A stretch of DNA of 64,000 nt from Polytrichum commune (taxonomy: Eukaryota > Streptophyta > Polytrichopsida > Polytrichales > Polytrichaceae): positions 1,242,501-1,306,500 of the forward strand of contig OX485805.1 of assembly GCA_950295325.1 (NCBI GenBank), written 5' to 3'. The position numbers were made by a program, and so were the translations under genes. Below are positions 37,041 through 48,857 of this stretch, in pieces (the stretch's first letter is position 1; the number at the start of each line of letters is the position of its first letter). Below the pieces are notes generated by a model. The model saw only the letters and a list, made by a program, of their open reading frames with translations. It was not told the origin of the DNA and ran no database searches.

Positions 37041-37900
37041 CACTAGAAGGAAACCCGATCACTTTGACATAAGGCCATGACATAAAAAAACTTTTGTGTC
37101 GGAGTTTTAAGCTTCGCGTAATATTTCTTACATGCATGGGAGTTGTGTCACTTTGTTATCATGCAAAAGGTATGTGAAGGAATGTTCTATCTTTAATTAG
37201 TTTTATAAATCTTCTAGATCTATATCTAGTTGTATATCTAGGGACACTGGTATACAGTGGACAGTTCATAATAGATATTAGCGCCGTGGACAATAAACTG
37301 TATAAAGTAAATAATAAACAGTAAGAAAAATTACTAAATACTAAATAATCGACAGTCTATACCAAAGAATAAACAGTAAATACCAAATAATAGATAGTAT
37401 ATACTAAACAATAAACAGTTTATACCAAATGGTAAATAGTAGAAAGTATATACTAAATAATAAACAATAAATACCAAATGATAAATAGTAGATAGTATAT
37501 ACTAAAAATTAAACTAGTAAATACCAAATGGTAAATAATGAGTAGTTTACAATAAAATAATAGAAAATAAATAGAAAGTCATAACTAGTAGATAGTAAAT
37601 AATAGTAAAAATATCATAAATGAATATTAGATAGTAAAAATTAAGTGGTTCATAATCAACATTAAATAATAATAATAGAAAATAAATAGTACATAGTAAA
37701 TAGTAGACAATATGTAATAATAATAGACAAGAAATAATAAATAGTATATAGTAGACAAGAAATACTAGATAATAAATAATAAACAATAAATAGTAAATAA
37801 TATGCAATAAACAGTAAATAGTAGCCGACAAGTAGTAGGAGTAGATAGTAAATAGTAGATAGCAAATAATAAATAATAAACATTAACTAGTAATAAACAC

Positions 37901-38303
37901 GGGGAGGTCACTTCATTGCCAAGTTGACACCACGTGCGGACAAAATTTGCTACCCCTATATTACATGCCATATATTATTTTAAAATTTATGATATTTTTT
38001 CTGCATATACATAACCATTGATAGTATCTTTTGTATACTTTTTTGAAATTTTTAGTCATCTTTATTATTTGTAGTAATTGTTTTAGTTCAATTCTATGTC
38101 ATTCTAGTTAGAAACGGTATGTTTTATGAAAAAAACAAATCATCAAATTTAGTTACCACTTTTAACTACGTCATAGGTACCGTGTATATCTACTCATGAA
38201 AAAAAATTGATAAAATTTTGACCCATTTTGGTGGTGCAACTTACGAAAATAAGATTTTTTTTGGTCGCACGTGGTGTTCAACTTGACAATGGAGTGATCT
38301 ACC
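37901..38303 (+). mobile_element. CACGTG-ended nonautonomous element, copy 1
   Basis: About 403 bp with imperfect inverted ends: GGTCACTTCATTGCCAAGTT then GACACCACGTGCG at the left, and CGCACGTGGTGTTCAACTTG then ACAATGGAGTGATC at the right. It is colinear with 47361-47775 over its whole length, with blocks such as GTAATTGTTTTAGTTCAATT and TAGAAACGGTATGTTTTAT. It lies inside the foldback element. Confidence 0.8.
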
Positions 38304-38410
38304 TGTGGTAATAAATAAATAATATACAACAAATAGTAGGAGTAGAAAGCAAATAGTGGCCCTCTTATAGAAAGGTTTAAAGCGTTCCACACATATCATG
38401 TGAATTTGAA

Positions 38411-38513
38411 TGTCACTTAAAAGTGTCAAATTAGTATCATTTTTGTGTGGAAAATGACTTTGTTTCCTTCTAATGTTAGTTATAGTGGTGATGTGCCTCT
38501 ATTCATCGCAATG
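38411..38513 (+). repeat. Direct repeat inside foldback element, copy 1
   Basis: Closely matches 38741-38845; both contain TCACTTAAAAGTGT and GTTTCCTTCTA followed by TTAGTTATAGTGGTGATG. The GTTTCCTTCTA part resembles the tip of the host element. Confidence 0.7.
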
Positions 38514-38740
38514 GATTCATCTATGAGGTACTACCTACTACCTACTACCCACATACTATTTTTAATGAGATATGTATAAATAAAAAATTAAATTAAATTA
38601 CCCCAAAAAAATACCGCCAAGGTCAAAGTTAATATTTGCTAAAACCATGACATAATTTTGACATCCCATTTACTAAAAAATAAAATTGGTCAAAGATAAC
38701 ACCTTCTTCACAGTAACTGCAACCTCAACGACATGTGTGT

Positions 38741-38845
38741 TGGTCACTTAAAAGTGTTATATTAGTGTCATTTTTATGTAGAAAAGGACCTTGTTTCCTT
38801 CTAGTATTAGTTATAGTGGTGATGCGCCTCTGTTCATCACAGTGG
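38741..38845 (+). repeat. Direct repeat inside foldback element, copy 2
   Basis: The second copy of the repeat at 38411-38513, separated from it by about 230 bp. Confidence 0.7.
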
Positions 38846-39333
38846 TGAAATTGTCATTGTTTATTATTTACTTTATATTATTTATTGTCTAATATTTACT
38901 TTTTATTGTTTAATGTCTACTATTTACTATTTACTATAAATTTTCTACTATATACCATTTGGTAATTACTAGTTTATTATTTAGTATATATTGTCTACTA
39001 TTGATCATTTTATATTTATTGTTTACTGCTTAGTGTATACCGTGTACTATTTAGTATCTAGTATTTTTTTACTATCGTTTACTATCTACGGCGGTAATAT
39101 TTACTATATACTATCAAATATCTACTAGTGTCCCTAGATATACACCTAGATCTAGATTTATAAGATTTATAAAAGTAATTAAAGATAGAATATTCCTTCA
39201 TGGACCCCTTGCATGACAATAAATTAACACAACTCTCAAACATGTAAGATATATTGCGCGGAGCTCAAAACTTTGACACAAGTGTTTTATATGTCATGGC
39301 CTTATGTCAAAGTGACCAGGTTTCCTTCTAGTG

Positions 39334-41149
39334 TAATATGTATCACTCTAAAGCTTTGGGTGGAATCCGTTGAAGGAGTTGTTGGTGGATCCCATCTTCG
39401 GGCTGCAAAATCACTTTGATATCATGTTTGTCATAGTGTTTCTCTCACGAACTGCGACCATAGCTCTATGTTTCTGGAAAAATCGTCCACGTCAATGAGG
39501 GCCCAACATACTTTTAGAAAAGAGGATTTTCTAGACCGGTGGTATCATCATCAAGAAGATGACAAAGGACGCCAATCGCAATGATATCAATGGTGTTGTA
39601 AAACAAAGGTTATATATATATATATACACACACACATGAATAGCTTGTGCAATATAAAGTGAAGAATCTTGAAGACATTAAATGGTCAAAATATTTTGAC
39701 CATTTAGTCCAATCTCAAGCTCTTTTACACTAGAGGCCTTTTTGGTAGCCGTCCTTACATCCACACCTTAATACACATCATTTAAATAAAGTTATGTCCG
39801 TTGGAGAAGAAAAAGTGGTCATAAAGGCCGGCTTACCTTATTGGAAAGACTGGCACTTGAAACCTACTTGGAGACACGTGGTGCCTCTTTTGTTTTTTGG
39901 AGAAATATATTAGTTTCTCGGGAATCAGGATATTTGTGTACAAAAGAGAATATCTAGACTTTGCTTATATTTTAAAATGCAGGCAAAGTGAGTTTTTGAG
40001 ACCATGTCATGCCACTTGTGCTTCATGTATACTAGTCATCAATGCCTACAAGTTAAATATCATCATTACAATCGGATAGAATGCCTTCTTTTTTTTCAAT
40101 GGCTACCTTTGTGCTTGCTGTCAATGTCCATATACCTTTGTGTTGAGTTTCAAGGCATTGACAATCAGGTTACTATGAAGAAGCTTAAGATGAATATAGA
40201 TGAATCTTCACAGGTAGTGTGAGGTATTTCATGTTCATGTTTGTCACGTCACATCACATCTTGTGATGGCAATGTGACACCGGACCAAAATTGTCACGTG
40301 GGTGGGGGGTCAACCCCCTAGTCAATGGTCTAATCGACTATTGCTTTGCAATCGACATAATGAACAATTGGGGATAAAAACTAGAAATAAATAAAAGACA
40401 CAAAGATTGCATTGTTAGATCATCTTGAATACAAGATCTAACGGTCTATAAAATTTTGAATTTTTTTAGTTTTTTCTTTTTGGTTTAATAATCGACTAGT
40501 TGGTTGACTATTGCAGTTGACCAATGTAGTCAATTTCTACAAAAAATCATTGGAAAAACAAAACAAAACAAAACAAAAAATTCTAGGCAATTAGATCTTG
40601 CATATAGCAAGATCTAATCATTTAAATTTTTATTATTAAATATAAAATCTACATTTAGAAATTAATTGCTAATAGCAGTTGACAAGGCCAATCAACCAAA
40701 AAAAAAATTGTTACAAAAATTGTTCTAGTTAAAAGAAACCCACTTTAGCAAGCATTACGTCAACGGTCGTTGCATTATTTATGACGCTCAGGGGCCGTGT
40801 CATGTCCATTTACACAACCCTGTGTTTGATTGGATGTATGTAGCAACATCTCGAATATGTTTGACCTCCATCACGTTGTTGGATTGTTTAAGCTGAGCTG
40901 GCTATAAGTTTTCATCATTTATAAAATCATGATGCAAATTGTGTTCTTCCATTTCATCATCTCCATCACATTCACTTCCACATTTAGTTTTACACCCACA
41001 TGAGCTTTGTTAGAGTGTAAGTTGTAAGGCAAGTATTTTTTATTTCATAGCCTTATCATTCAATGGCCAAATTGTTGTCACAAAGATTCATTCCTTGCTA
41101 TATGTACAATCATTAATGTCTTTAATGCTTTGATAACTCACTCTACAAG
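39334..41149. other. Gene-free spacer
   Basis: AT-rich, with an AT/AC run near 39610-39635 and (AAAAC)n near 40560. Short frames at 39897-40222 resemble no known protein. Confidence 0.4.
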
Positions 41150-42206
41150 GTCTTCATTTTCAGGAGCTCGATGATTGTTGGCCAGATCACATGAGTTTAT
41201 ATATCTCTTAAATGCAACTTTAAAAGGTTTAAAATATGTGACATCCAAAGGTTGCAAGACGTGGCTCGTATGTGATAATAATGTCACCATGTGTAACCCT
41301 TAATTTTTGGTTTTAATGATTGTTTTTTGTGAGACATGAAATCCATGGTAATTCAAAATCAGTAGATGTATGTTTGTAGGAAAGATATTTTCAGCATATT
41401 TGAAAAAATAGTCCAACCACATAATATATATAAGACCTTGTTCATCCATGTTTTATCTTGAGTACCCATAAATGCTTCATTTTTACATCTAGCAATGTAC
41501 TTTCTTCTTTGCACGTCCCAAAGGATATAAATATTTAGAAAGACACTACCAATTGTGTTTAATGGACATCTATTTCTTTGATTTAGGTATAATTCTTTAA
41601 GCATAATAAGTACATCTCTTTGGCTACATACATGCTCCATCAATTTGTCTAGAATGTATGCCCATTTCATCATAATTCATATATGATTGGTTGCATATAT
41701 TTGTGCATCATAACTCACTTATAAGTTGTGTAAACAATCTCACAGCTTTGAAAATTCAATGTTTTAGTGCGTTTCATCTCTAATCCATGTGCCATTCACA
41801 ATGCCACATCCAGATGACGGTGCTTAAATTACCTCCACTAAAACATTCTATGTACGCCTTTTGGAAAAGGTGTTGTACTTTCTTGTGTGAGTTGTTGAAA
41901 CGTCTCCTTTAGTTGTTGTAAATTAATCTCTTGTCTTGGCTCATGACTCTCAAATACTTATTGAACCAATCTTATGTTTTCTTGTGATGTTAGGCCTGAG
42001 GCAACTTCTACTTTATGACTTGCGGTGCGATCGAAGATGTGACCACGAACTAAAGTTGGTGGTCTTCCTAAACGACATGCAACAACATGGATGGGCATTG
42101 ATTTTTCAATGGCCTCAATGGCAAATTTTAAAAGATTCATGAGACCAATATCATTTATTTTTCTCTTCTCTCTCGTAAGTTTTGAGGATAGTGTATTTAG
42201 GAGCAT
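41150..42206 (-). mobile_element. Decayed pogo/Tigger-like transposase
   Basis: The minus-strand reading contains, in order, a helix-turn-helix-like stretch (LLKFAIEAIEKSMPIHVVAC) at about 42100, RRKYIARCKNEAFMGTQDKT with WMNKVL at about 41440-41510, and HTSHVLQPLDVTYFKPFK at about 41230-41300. The last is the hallmark region of DDE_1 (pogo/Tigger/CENP-B-like) transposases. Stops and frameshifts interrupt the reading, and the catalytic LLLDGHGSH-type segment is degraded to MDFMSH. It is inactive. A pogo-like MITE at 46578-47341 might have been mobilised by a relative. Confidence 0.65.
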
Positions 42207-44338
42207 AATTGCCTTGAGTTGGGTTCAATAGGGTTTAGGGTCCAATGTAGTCATCTTCATGTCCGACTATACTACATGCGCACCGCCAAGCATTAGTTGG
42301 TTCTTGAGTTACATATGTTTGAGCACATCTAGAGGGGATTTAGTTTGGTCATATTGCTTTCCAAAGTATGTAAAATCGGAATCTTCAACATATTTTTTCT
42401 CATTTCTTCCTTCAAACAATTTGTTATGCAATGTGCATATATTAATTGTACAAAAAAACCTCTTAGATGCATTACTAATTTTGGACAATTCTTTGTCCAC
42501 ATTTACTCAAACCCTAGTTCCTCTTTCTTTTGTCACATGTTTGTTTTGGAGAAGAATTTTTGGCATGTGGTTTATTTTCTTTGGGAAACTAGTCAAACAT
42601 ATGTCCATCTTTCGTAGGCTCCCACCACAACCACCACCATCATGAGCTCCCTTGTGTATATATTGTAGATAGACAAGCACGAAAAGGTCCCTTCAATTTC
42701 AACTTCCACTTTGTAATTTGTGGAAAGGTTTAGTCACTCCACCCAACATGGGGAGCGCTATCATATGAGTGGTGAGCAATGAGCGATGAGCAGTGAGCAG
42801 TAACTAATGAGCGGATTAGGGTGAGAAAAATTCAAGAAACATACCCATCACCGTGGGTTTGGTATCCTATTACCACATATTTGTAGCTCAAACATCAACA
42901 CATGTTACATACCGAAAACTAACTTGCCGATTGATTGCTCCAATTCATATGAACATTCGAAATAATGAAGGAAGCTATAAAACAATGATGTTGTGGAAAT
43001 CATTAGGGTTTAGGGATTTTAGACAATGGTCACACAAATTATTGTCCACTCTTAGTGGTTATTTTATAAAAACTAGATAATTGCCACACAAAAAAAACAT
43101 GTGCACATATATACCAAGTCATGTGCAAGACCTCTTCATGCACCTATATTCTATTCTATTCTATTATCTATTATTCTCCTTATTATTACAAACATGAGGG
43201 CAATATGTTCAACTGGCAGTTTTTTTCTCTTCTTCTATTTTGCATGGCACACGCTATTTGACACACATATACACGCAAACAAAGTGTTGCATATCAATTA
43301 ACACACAAAAAATAAAATTGTGCATGTCATGTGACATGCAAAATAATTATATTGAATATCAATGGACACTTTAAAAAAGTTGCCATATTTAAGACTCAAA
43401 TCCAAGAAATAATGTAGGTGTAGCTTAAGATCATGCCTAATTAAGCAATCTCCTAGTTTGGACACATACATTTGACAATCTATCACAACTTTGGGCTTAA
43501 CAAGTCAAGATCTTAGGTAACAAATCAAGGATACTTAGCTCAAATGTTACATGTATCTTGACGTTACTCAATGGAGATTTCATAGGAAAATACTCTGACT
43601 CTCAAACCCAATAAACTAGCTAAGTTCACTTAATAGTAGCATATCATCAAGTAAACCTTATATGTTCAAGTGAGTGCATAAACCCTCTTGTCCCAAGAGT
43701 ATCAAACCTAGTCCGAACCCATAAGCTTTTTGACTTCTCAGACTTTAGAAACAATTTCTTTCCATTTCCATTTCTCACCTAGACTAAATTATTAAGGGAA
43801 AAAAAAAAAAAAAAAAACTCGGCATGATTATCTTGCGATGAATTCAAAAATATTTTGGTACATGACAAACTAACTTGTGATTTTTTATTTTTTTTCAAAA
43901 CCTGAAAACACATATAGAATTCTGAATAATAATAATAACATTATTATTATTATCATTGTTATCATTATCATTATCATTATAATATTGTCACTCGCAGGGA
44001 AAAGAGTTGCATGTTGATTGATACACATGTCCTTCTAGTGAGTGTCAGATGGCATGCAACTTGAGAAGTTGCATGTCACATAGCAACTCTGGTATAAAAA
44101 AAATTAATCAAAAAAATCAATTAAAATATAAATAAATAAATAAATAACAAACTAGTAACGGGTTCAAGCCAATTCCCTTCAAAGACTCAGTCGAATGTTG
44201 ACAAATGTTGTGTGTGCACTTTATACGCTTTTCTAGAAATAAAGTGGCAGACAGATGTTGTGACTTCTTTACGGTTCCATCATCATGGCAGCTTTAACTG
44301 ACTCCGAATATATTATGTCATTTCAGGAATCTTTTTGG
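42207..44338. other. Gene-free spacer with simple repeats
   Basis: No recognised gene. Simple sequence includes ATTCT repeats near 43150, a poly-A run at about 43799-43818 and ATT/ATC repeats at about 43925-43982. Confidence 0.4.
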
Positions 44339-45105
44339 CAAGCATCACATGGGTGTCCAGGGAGATTCTTGAGCATAATCGGCCAACATCCTTATGGGGC
44401 ATTCCCACCTGACATTAGTTAGAAGTAGTTTTAGTCTAAAAGCGGTTTTAGTTATCTAGGGTTCACACATACGGCTCTTTTTAGTGCCGAGCCTAGGTGG
44501 CAAATGATGTGGCATGGCTTAAAAGTGGAGATTTTAAGCCTCAACCACCGACCCTCCCATCGGTACCTAAACATGAGGCAAGAATATAGGAACTTTAAAA
44601 GTGTCACCTCCCACGAGTCCCACCCTTGTGATTGGTTGCTTTTTAGTCTTAGCTATGAGGGCACAAGGAGCTCCATTAACAAAAACCGATGGTAAGATAG
44701 GTGAGTAGTAAGGCATTTGGGGATGGGACAAAAACTACCCAACATTCATTGCTTGGTAGATAAAACCATGAACATGTGTGAAAGCTACTTAACTAAAACC
44801 TACTTGAAAATCTCCGGAGCAAATTCTTGTAGGTGCATTGGGATAGTCGGATGCCTCCGCTATAACCGAGGGAGCTTTACCCGGTTTTTAGGAAATACTT
44901 TGGGTCTTAACTAAAGTCAAGTGGGAACGCCCCATTAGTGTTTCCAAGTCCAACCAGTTACATGTTGTGATCTTTTGGTTGTTCTTCATTAATTTGGGGT
45001 ATATTCCACAAATTCCTCTAAAATGATGGGTTGAACTTCAACTGGTTATTTTCCAAATTAAACTCAACCGGCTCATCTGTAACTAGCAGTTGGTTCTCCC
45101 CGTTC
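44339..45105 (+). repeat. Dispersed repeat interrupted by a MITE
   Basis: The two flanks (44339-44394 and 44935-45105) together correspond to the uninterrupted copy at 9139-9371. The interruption is the element at 44395-44934. Confidence 0.7.
44395..44934. mobile_element. PIF/Harbinger-like MITE (Tourist type)
   Basis: A 540-bp element. Ends TGGGGCATTCCCACCTGAC and (inverted) TGGGGCGTTCCCACTTGAC continue to about 27 bp of inverted repeat. TTA flanks both sides (44392-44394, 44935-44937), the target duplication typical of PIF/Harbinger. No transposase is encoded; a short open frame inside (44504-44695) is unrecognised. Confidence 0.85.
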
Positions 45106-45216
45106 ATTGCATCACACATCACAAACCTTGTTGATCGGGATTCTAAGATCTTGCAACAATCGGTAGATTAATAAACCGGTTCTATGAGATCAGCAAATAT
45201 AAGCTCTAGCTACACT

Positions 45217-45535
45217 AAATATGATGTCAAGTGTCTTATGGTATTTTTTATGTCACCGTGGTAATTTTTTGGGTGACACTTCTTGTGAATGAGTGAACGA
45301 ATAGTGTCATGGATGATGGATGAGTTCATCCAGTGGCCAAAACCCTACCTTCTCTTGTAAGCAACTTGTGAGAAAGTAATGTCACTCTAAATCTGCAATC
45401 CCCCAAATTGTTTACAAGGAATTGAATGACAAAAAATGGTGGGGTTAACATTTAGTGTTGGTGACACTTTGCCACGGTTTAGACAATTAGTATTGAGCTA
45501 GACAATTAGAATTGGTGACACTAAATATCATATTT
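45217..45535. mobile_element. MITE with ACTAAATATGAT ends
   Basis: GCTACACTAAATATGAT at the left faces ATCATATTTAGT at the right. Similar tips occur at 27390 and, in a shorter form, at 59877-59954, so this is a small family. Boundaries are approximate. Confidence 0.5.
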
Positions 45536-45587
45536 AGTTTTGTTCAACTGCCATCGAGATGGAGTATGATGGCACTTTAGTAAGTAA

Positions 45588-46117
45588 AGGGGTTGTTTTA
45601 CATCATGGACCATGAAGTTGTTCCATGTCAAAGGGCATTTTTTTCATGGTCGCACTTCCATGGCCTAGTTTTTATAAAATGCATTTTTAAAGCCTTTGGG
45701 CCCCTAACCAACTGTAAGCCAAATGTGGACCAAGAGAAGTGACCATGCACCAAAAAATGGATGTGCTGATTTTTTATTTGTTTTTAAATATATGTCAAAA
45801 AGGACAGTTTTGGAAATTTTCTTCATGTTTGACCTTCTCCCCTTCTTGTTCGCTCTTTTCTTCGTAATTATAGAAACGTTTGATATATATATATATATAT
45901 ATAAACGGCATTTCTTTGTCATGGTCCCCTGACGTTTGCAGCAAGAAGACCTCTTTTGCTTCTCCCAGTGCAAAACTCACTGCACCATGACAATGGATAA
46001 TGTAGGCATGAATACAAACCTTTTGGGACCTCAAGTTCCATGGTCACTCTCACATTCTTTTCCGTGATGTAGATCAAAGTGCTCCTGGGACGAGTTCATG
46101 GCTCATGATGCAACCAG
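45588..46117 (+). mobile_element. ATGGACCATGAAG-ended element, copy A
   Basis: Inverted ends GGGGTTGTTTTACATCATGG/ACCATGAAG and TTCATGGCTCATGATGCAACC. It is colinear with 54607-54946 for the outer parts (CACTTCCATGGCCTA, GGACCTCAAGTTCCATGGTC, GCTCCTGGGACGAGTTCA) and contains extra sequence, including an (AT)n run at about 45880-45902. Confidence 0.65.
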
Positions 46118-46577
46118 CCCCTCAGGGCCGCTTTACACTACGGTGGAGAAGTGCACCGGTCGGTCAAGAACTTTCATCCAAGACATGGTTTTTTGAGGCA
46201 AGGGATGGTATGCCGGAGAAGATGAAAAGACAATAAAATAATGCCTTAAGAAATCTTGACCGGCTGTAGTGTAACCACCTATAGGAGAAGTGTATTGGAC
46301 AACTTCACCAAGAGGAGAAGTCCACCAGACTACTTCACAAAACGGTCAAAGCCGGCCATAGTAGAAACCTTACCCCCTAAATGACCATTGTATTGATATT
46401 TTTAAAATATATATTGATAAATAAAATAAAATAAAATGTATATGGCAATGTTTTAGAACTTCTTTCATGACAATAATTTAATTGAAAATGTTCCACTTCT
46501 ATAATACATCCAAATTAAGGTAAATAAGTAGGTAACATTATCTTCTTATTGATTTTTAAAGAAACAGCATGTTGGTA

Positions 46578-47341
46578 TAGTCCAACCTCGTTAATACGAC
46601 ACTCATTTATACGACACCCTCAATATTACGACACATTTTTACGAGACCAAAATTTTTAGTTCAAAACTCCCTCTTTTATACGACTACAACACTCGATAAT
46701 GCAACATATAGAATCTCCGTTTTGTCATATTAAAGAGGTAGTTAATGCTAGAATTCCTTTCATCTATATAATGTACATCTAAAATACATCCATCTTCACT
46801 TGGGAACTACTTGGGAACTTCACTTATTGTTGGGAACTTAATGATAATTAGGGTTGCTAGTGTAGAATGGACATGGTTAGGGTGAGAGTGGCCTCCTGCC
46901 TAGTATGTTGCCTTGTACACGGGTGATATAGTATCACCAGTATCTTGACGCTAAACGTCATGCATCATTGTTGTCTAGTTTCTTATTAGAGAACTCTTTA
47001 TATTTTAGTGTTAATGAAATTATTAGTTTCCAAAAGTTAGATGGGAATTTAGATAAGATGACAATTGGTAACTTGGGTGGCAACACCAAAGATTTTTGGA
47101 CTCTTATTTTAAGAGTTCATGAGAATATTTGTAATAGTTTGGAGTTATAAGTTATTATTTCACACCATCTGTATTGCTTACACTTGTTGTATATATTTTA
47201 AAGCTCATATTACTTATGTTTTTGTATTCCCTCAATAGTATGACAGCTTTATGTCATTTGTCATAGTAATGAGAAGATGATACCTCGAAAATACGATTTT
47301 TTTGTATTTCCCAAAAATGTCATACTAAAGAGGGAGAACAA
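46578..47341. mobile_element. Pogo-like MITE, TA-flanked
   Basis: Imperfect inverted ends: TAGTCCAACCTCGTTAATAC at the left and GTCATACTAAAGAGGGAGAA at the right. TA lies on both sides (46576-46577, 47342-47343). A second internal right-like end (GTCATATTAAAGAGGTAG) occurs near 46725. It is 764 bp with no transposase. Confidence 0.6.
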
Positions 47342-47360
47342 TAGTGCAAAGATTTATGTC

Positions 47361-47775
47361 GGGGCGATCACACCCCCTTACGTTTCATAACCACGTGCGA
47401 TAAAAGTTTGCTACCCTGTATTATATGCCATATATAATTTTGAAAATTATGATATTTTTTTCTACATATGCATAACCATTGATAATATCTTTTTTTATAT
47501 CTTTTTTGAAATTCGTGAGCATCTTAATTTTTGTAGTAATTGTTTTAGTTCAATTTTGCATCATTCTAGTTAGAAACGGTATGTTTTATAAATTTATCAA
47601 AAAAAATCATAAAATTTGGTTATTATTTTTTACTATGTAATAGATACCGTGTATATCTACTCATGAAAAAACAATTGATAAAATTTTGACCCATTTTGGT
47701 GATGCTTTATGTAGAAAGTACATTTTATTTATTGCATGTGGTGTACGTTCAACTTGACAATGGAGTGCACCCCCC
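47361..47775 (+). mobile_element. CACGTG-ended nonautonomous element, copy 2
   Basis: Colinear with 37901-38303. Its left end (GGGGCGATCACACCCCCTTA) differs from copy 1 but matches the solo end at 30781-30823, so the family has at least two end variants. Confidence 0.75.
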
Positions 47776-48080
47776 GAGAGATTTCTTTAAGGAAGAAATA
47801 TTTTATTGAAGTTGGAGTTCTCCGGAGGCCAAGTTTGTTGTCCGAGGCTTTGAGGTTGCCCAAGAAACTTGACCTCCGGATAACTCCCCTTGGAAAAAGT
47901 GTGGCCACGCTGCCAACCATGTCATTTTTTCATCCATGTACAAAGTTCTCCACCAAAGGACTCCTGGCCGTAGTGTAAATCATCACCGGACAAGAGTGTC
48001 ACTCTCGGCCAATCAAATTTCACAATTCCCCTAGAATTCTTGACCGGAGGACTTCTCCAGCATAGTGTAAAGCGGCCCTC

Positions 48081-48857
48081 AATACCTCGATGCTGGATTG
48101 GGACGCAAGTGTCATGGTTTTTGGGTTGATTGCAATGCATTTGCCGTAATACTTCCATCAGAACCACGGGAATTGTGACCATAGCTTTTGGGTATCGCAT
48201 GGACGTCCTTTAACAGACGCCTGGATGCTGCACTTAACTCAAGTTCGAGCCTCACGAGTTATGTATGGTGGCTTGATCGAGCTGCCTGATGAGTTCTGGG
48301 CTCCAAGAATCACAACCACTCACAAAGGATGCGAGCAATCTGAGGCCGAACTAGTTAGTTCCATGCATGCAAGGGATGCTTCAGACAGTCTTCGGGAGCT
48401 ACTTCCATGGACCGAATCAGCCGGTGGCCTAAGTTTGGGCATTGATTCTGTGAGCCTCTGAGAGGTTGAGAGCATTAATCTTCTTCACAAGTAGCTGCCA
48501 GGGCTCGGCCTTTCGATTCGGTTTCTTAGAATCGTAATGGAAGGAGGAAAATGGTGGTCTAATTTATCGCCATAAGTAGTTCATATGATTGCTTGATCTC
48601 CTGCGTGACAACACGTGCATAACTTTACAGATTATCTTAAAGACAACTCAAAGATTATCGTGTGCTCTGTTCATGCGTTTCCAGGTGAGCTGCATGTATA
48701 ATCTACTCTGAGAACCGTGGTGTAACCGTAATAGAAATTTATGTGAAGGATTACGTATCCTTCTTGTAAGTTTTGTTTGAACTGATCTCCATGTGAGCTG
48801 TCTTTGTGATTGGGGTGAATGTAATTCTGCAGTTTCTTTGTTGTAACGTATGGCGGG
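48081..48857. other. 5' region of GDSL gene
   Basis: No recognised gene; open frames on both strands are short and unlike known proteins. This is the likely promoter of the GDSL gene. Confidence 0.4.

Larger units (their letters stand above)
37041..39333. mobile_element. 2.3-kb foldback element with long inverted arms
   Basis: The left end CACTAGAAGGAAACC is mirrored by GGTTTCCTTCTAGTG at the right, and complementarity continues for about 220 bp on each side (shared blocks CACTTTGACATAAGGCCATG, TATCTAGGGACACT). It then runs on into mirrored AT-rich minisatellites (AAATAGTAGATAGTA-type units at about 37290-37890; complementary units at 38880-39110). TA flanks each end. The centre holds a nested 403-bp element (37901-38303) and a 105-bp direct repeat (38411 and 38741). 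There is no coding capacity: frames rich in Ile, Tyr and Leu are translated minisatellite. The CACTA tip suggests an EnSpm relative, whereas the TA flanks suggest Tc1/mariner, so the superfamily is open. Confidence 0.85.
46124..48080. mobile_element. Composite element with AGGGCCGCTTTACACTA ends
   Basis: The left AGGGCCGCTTTACACTACGG, then TGGAGAAGT, is mirrored at the right by ACTTCTCCAGCATAGTGTAA then AGCGGCCCT, about 45 bp of imperfect inverted repeat. Internal partial copies of the tip (near 46265, 46372 and 47966) suggest two or more shorter related elements rather than one. Two other elements are nested inside (46578-47341 and 47361-47775). Confidence 0.55.

Noticed and set aside
37547-37971. 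Minus-strand frames rich in Ile, Tyr and Leu, resembling membrane proteins
   Set aside because: They are translations of the AT-rich minisatellite in the foldback element's left arm, open in more than one frame.
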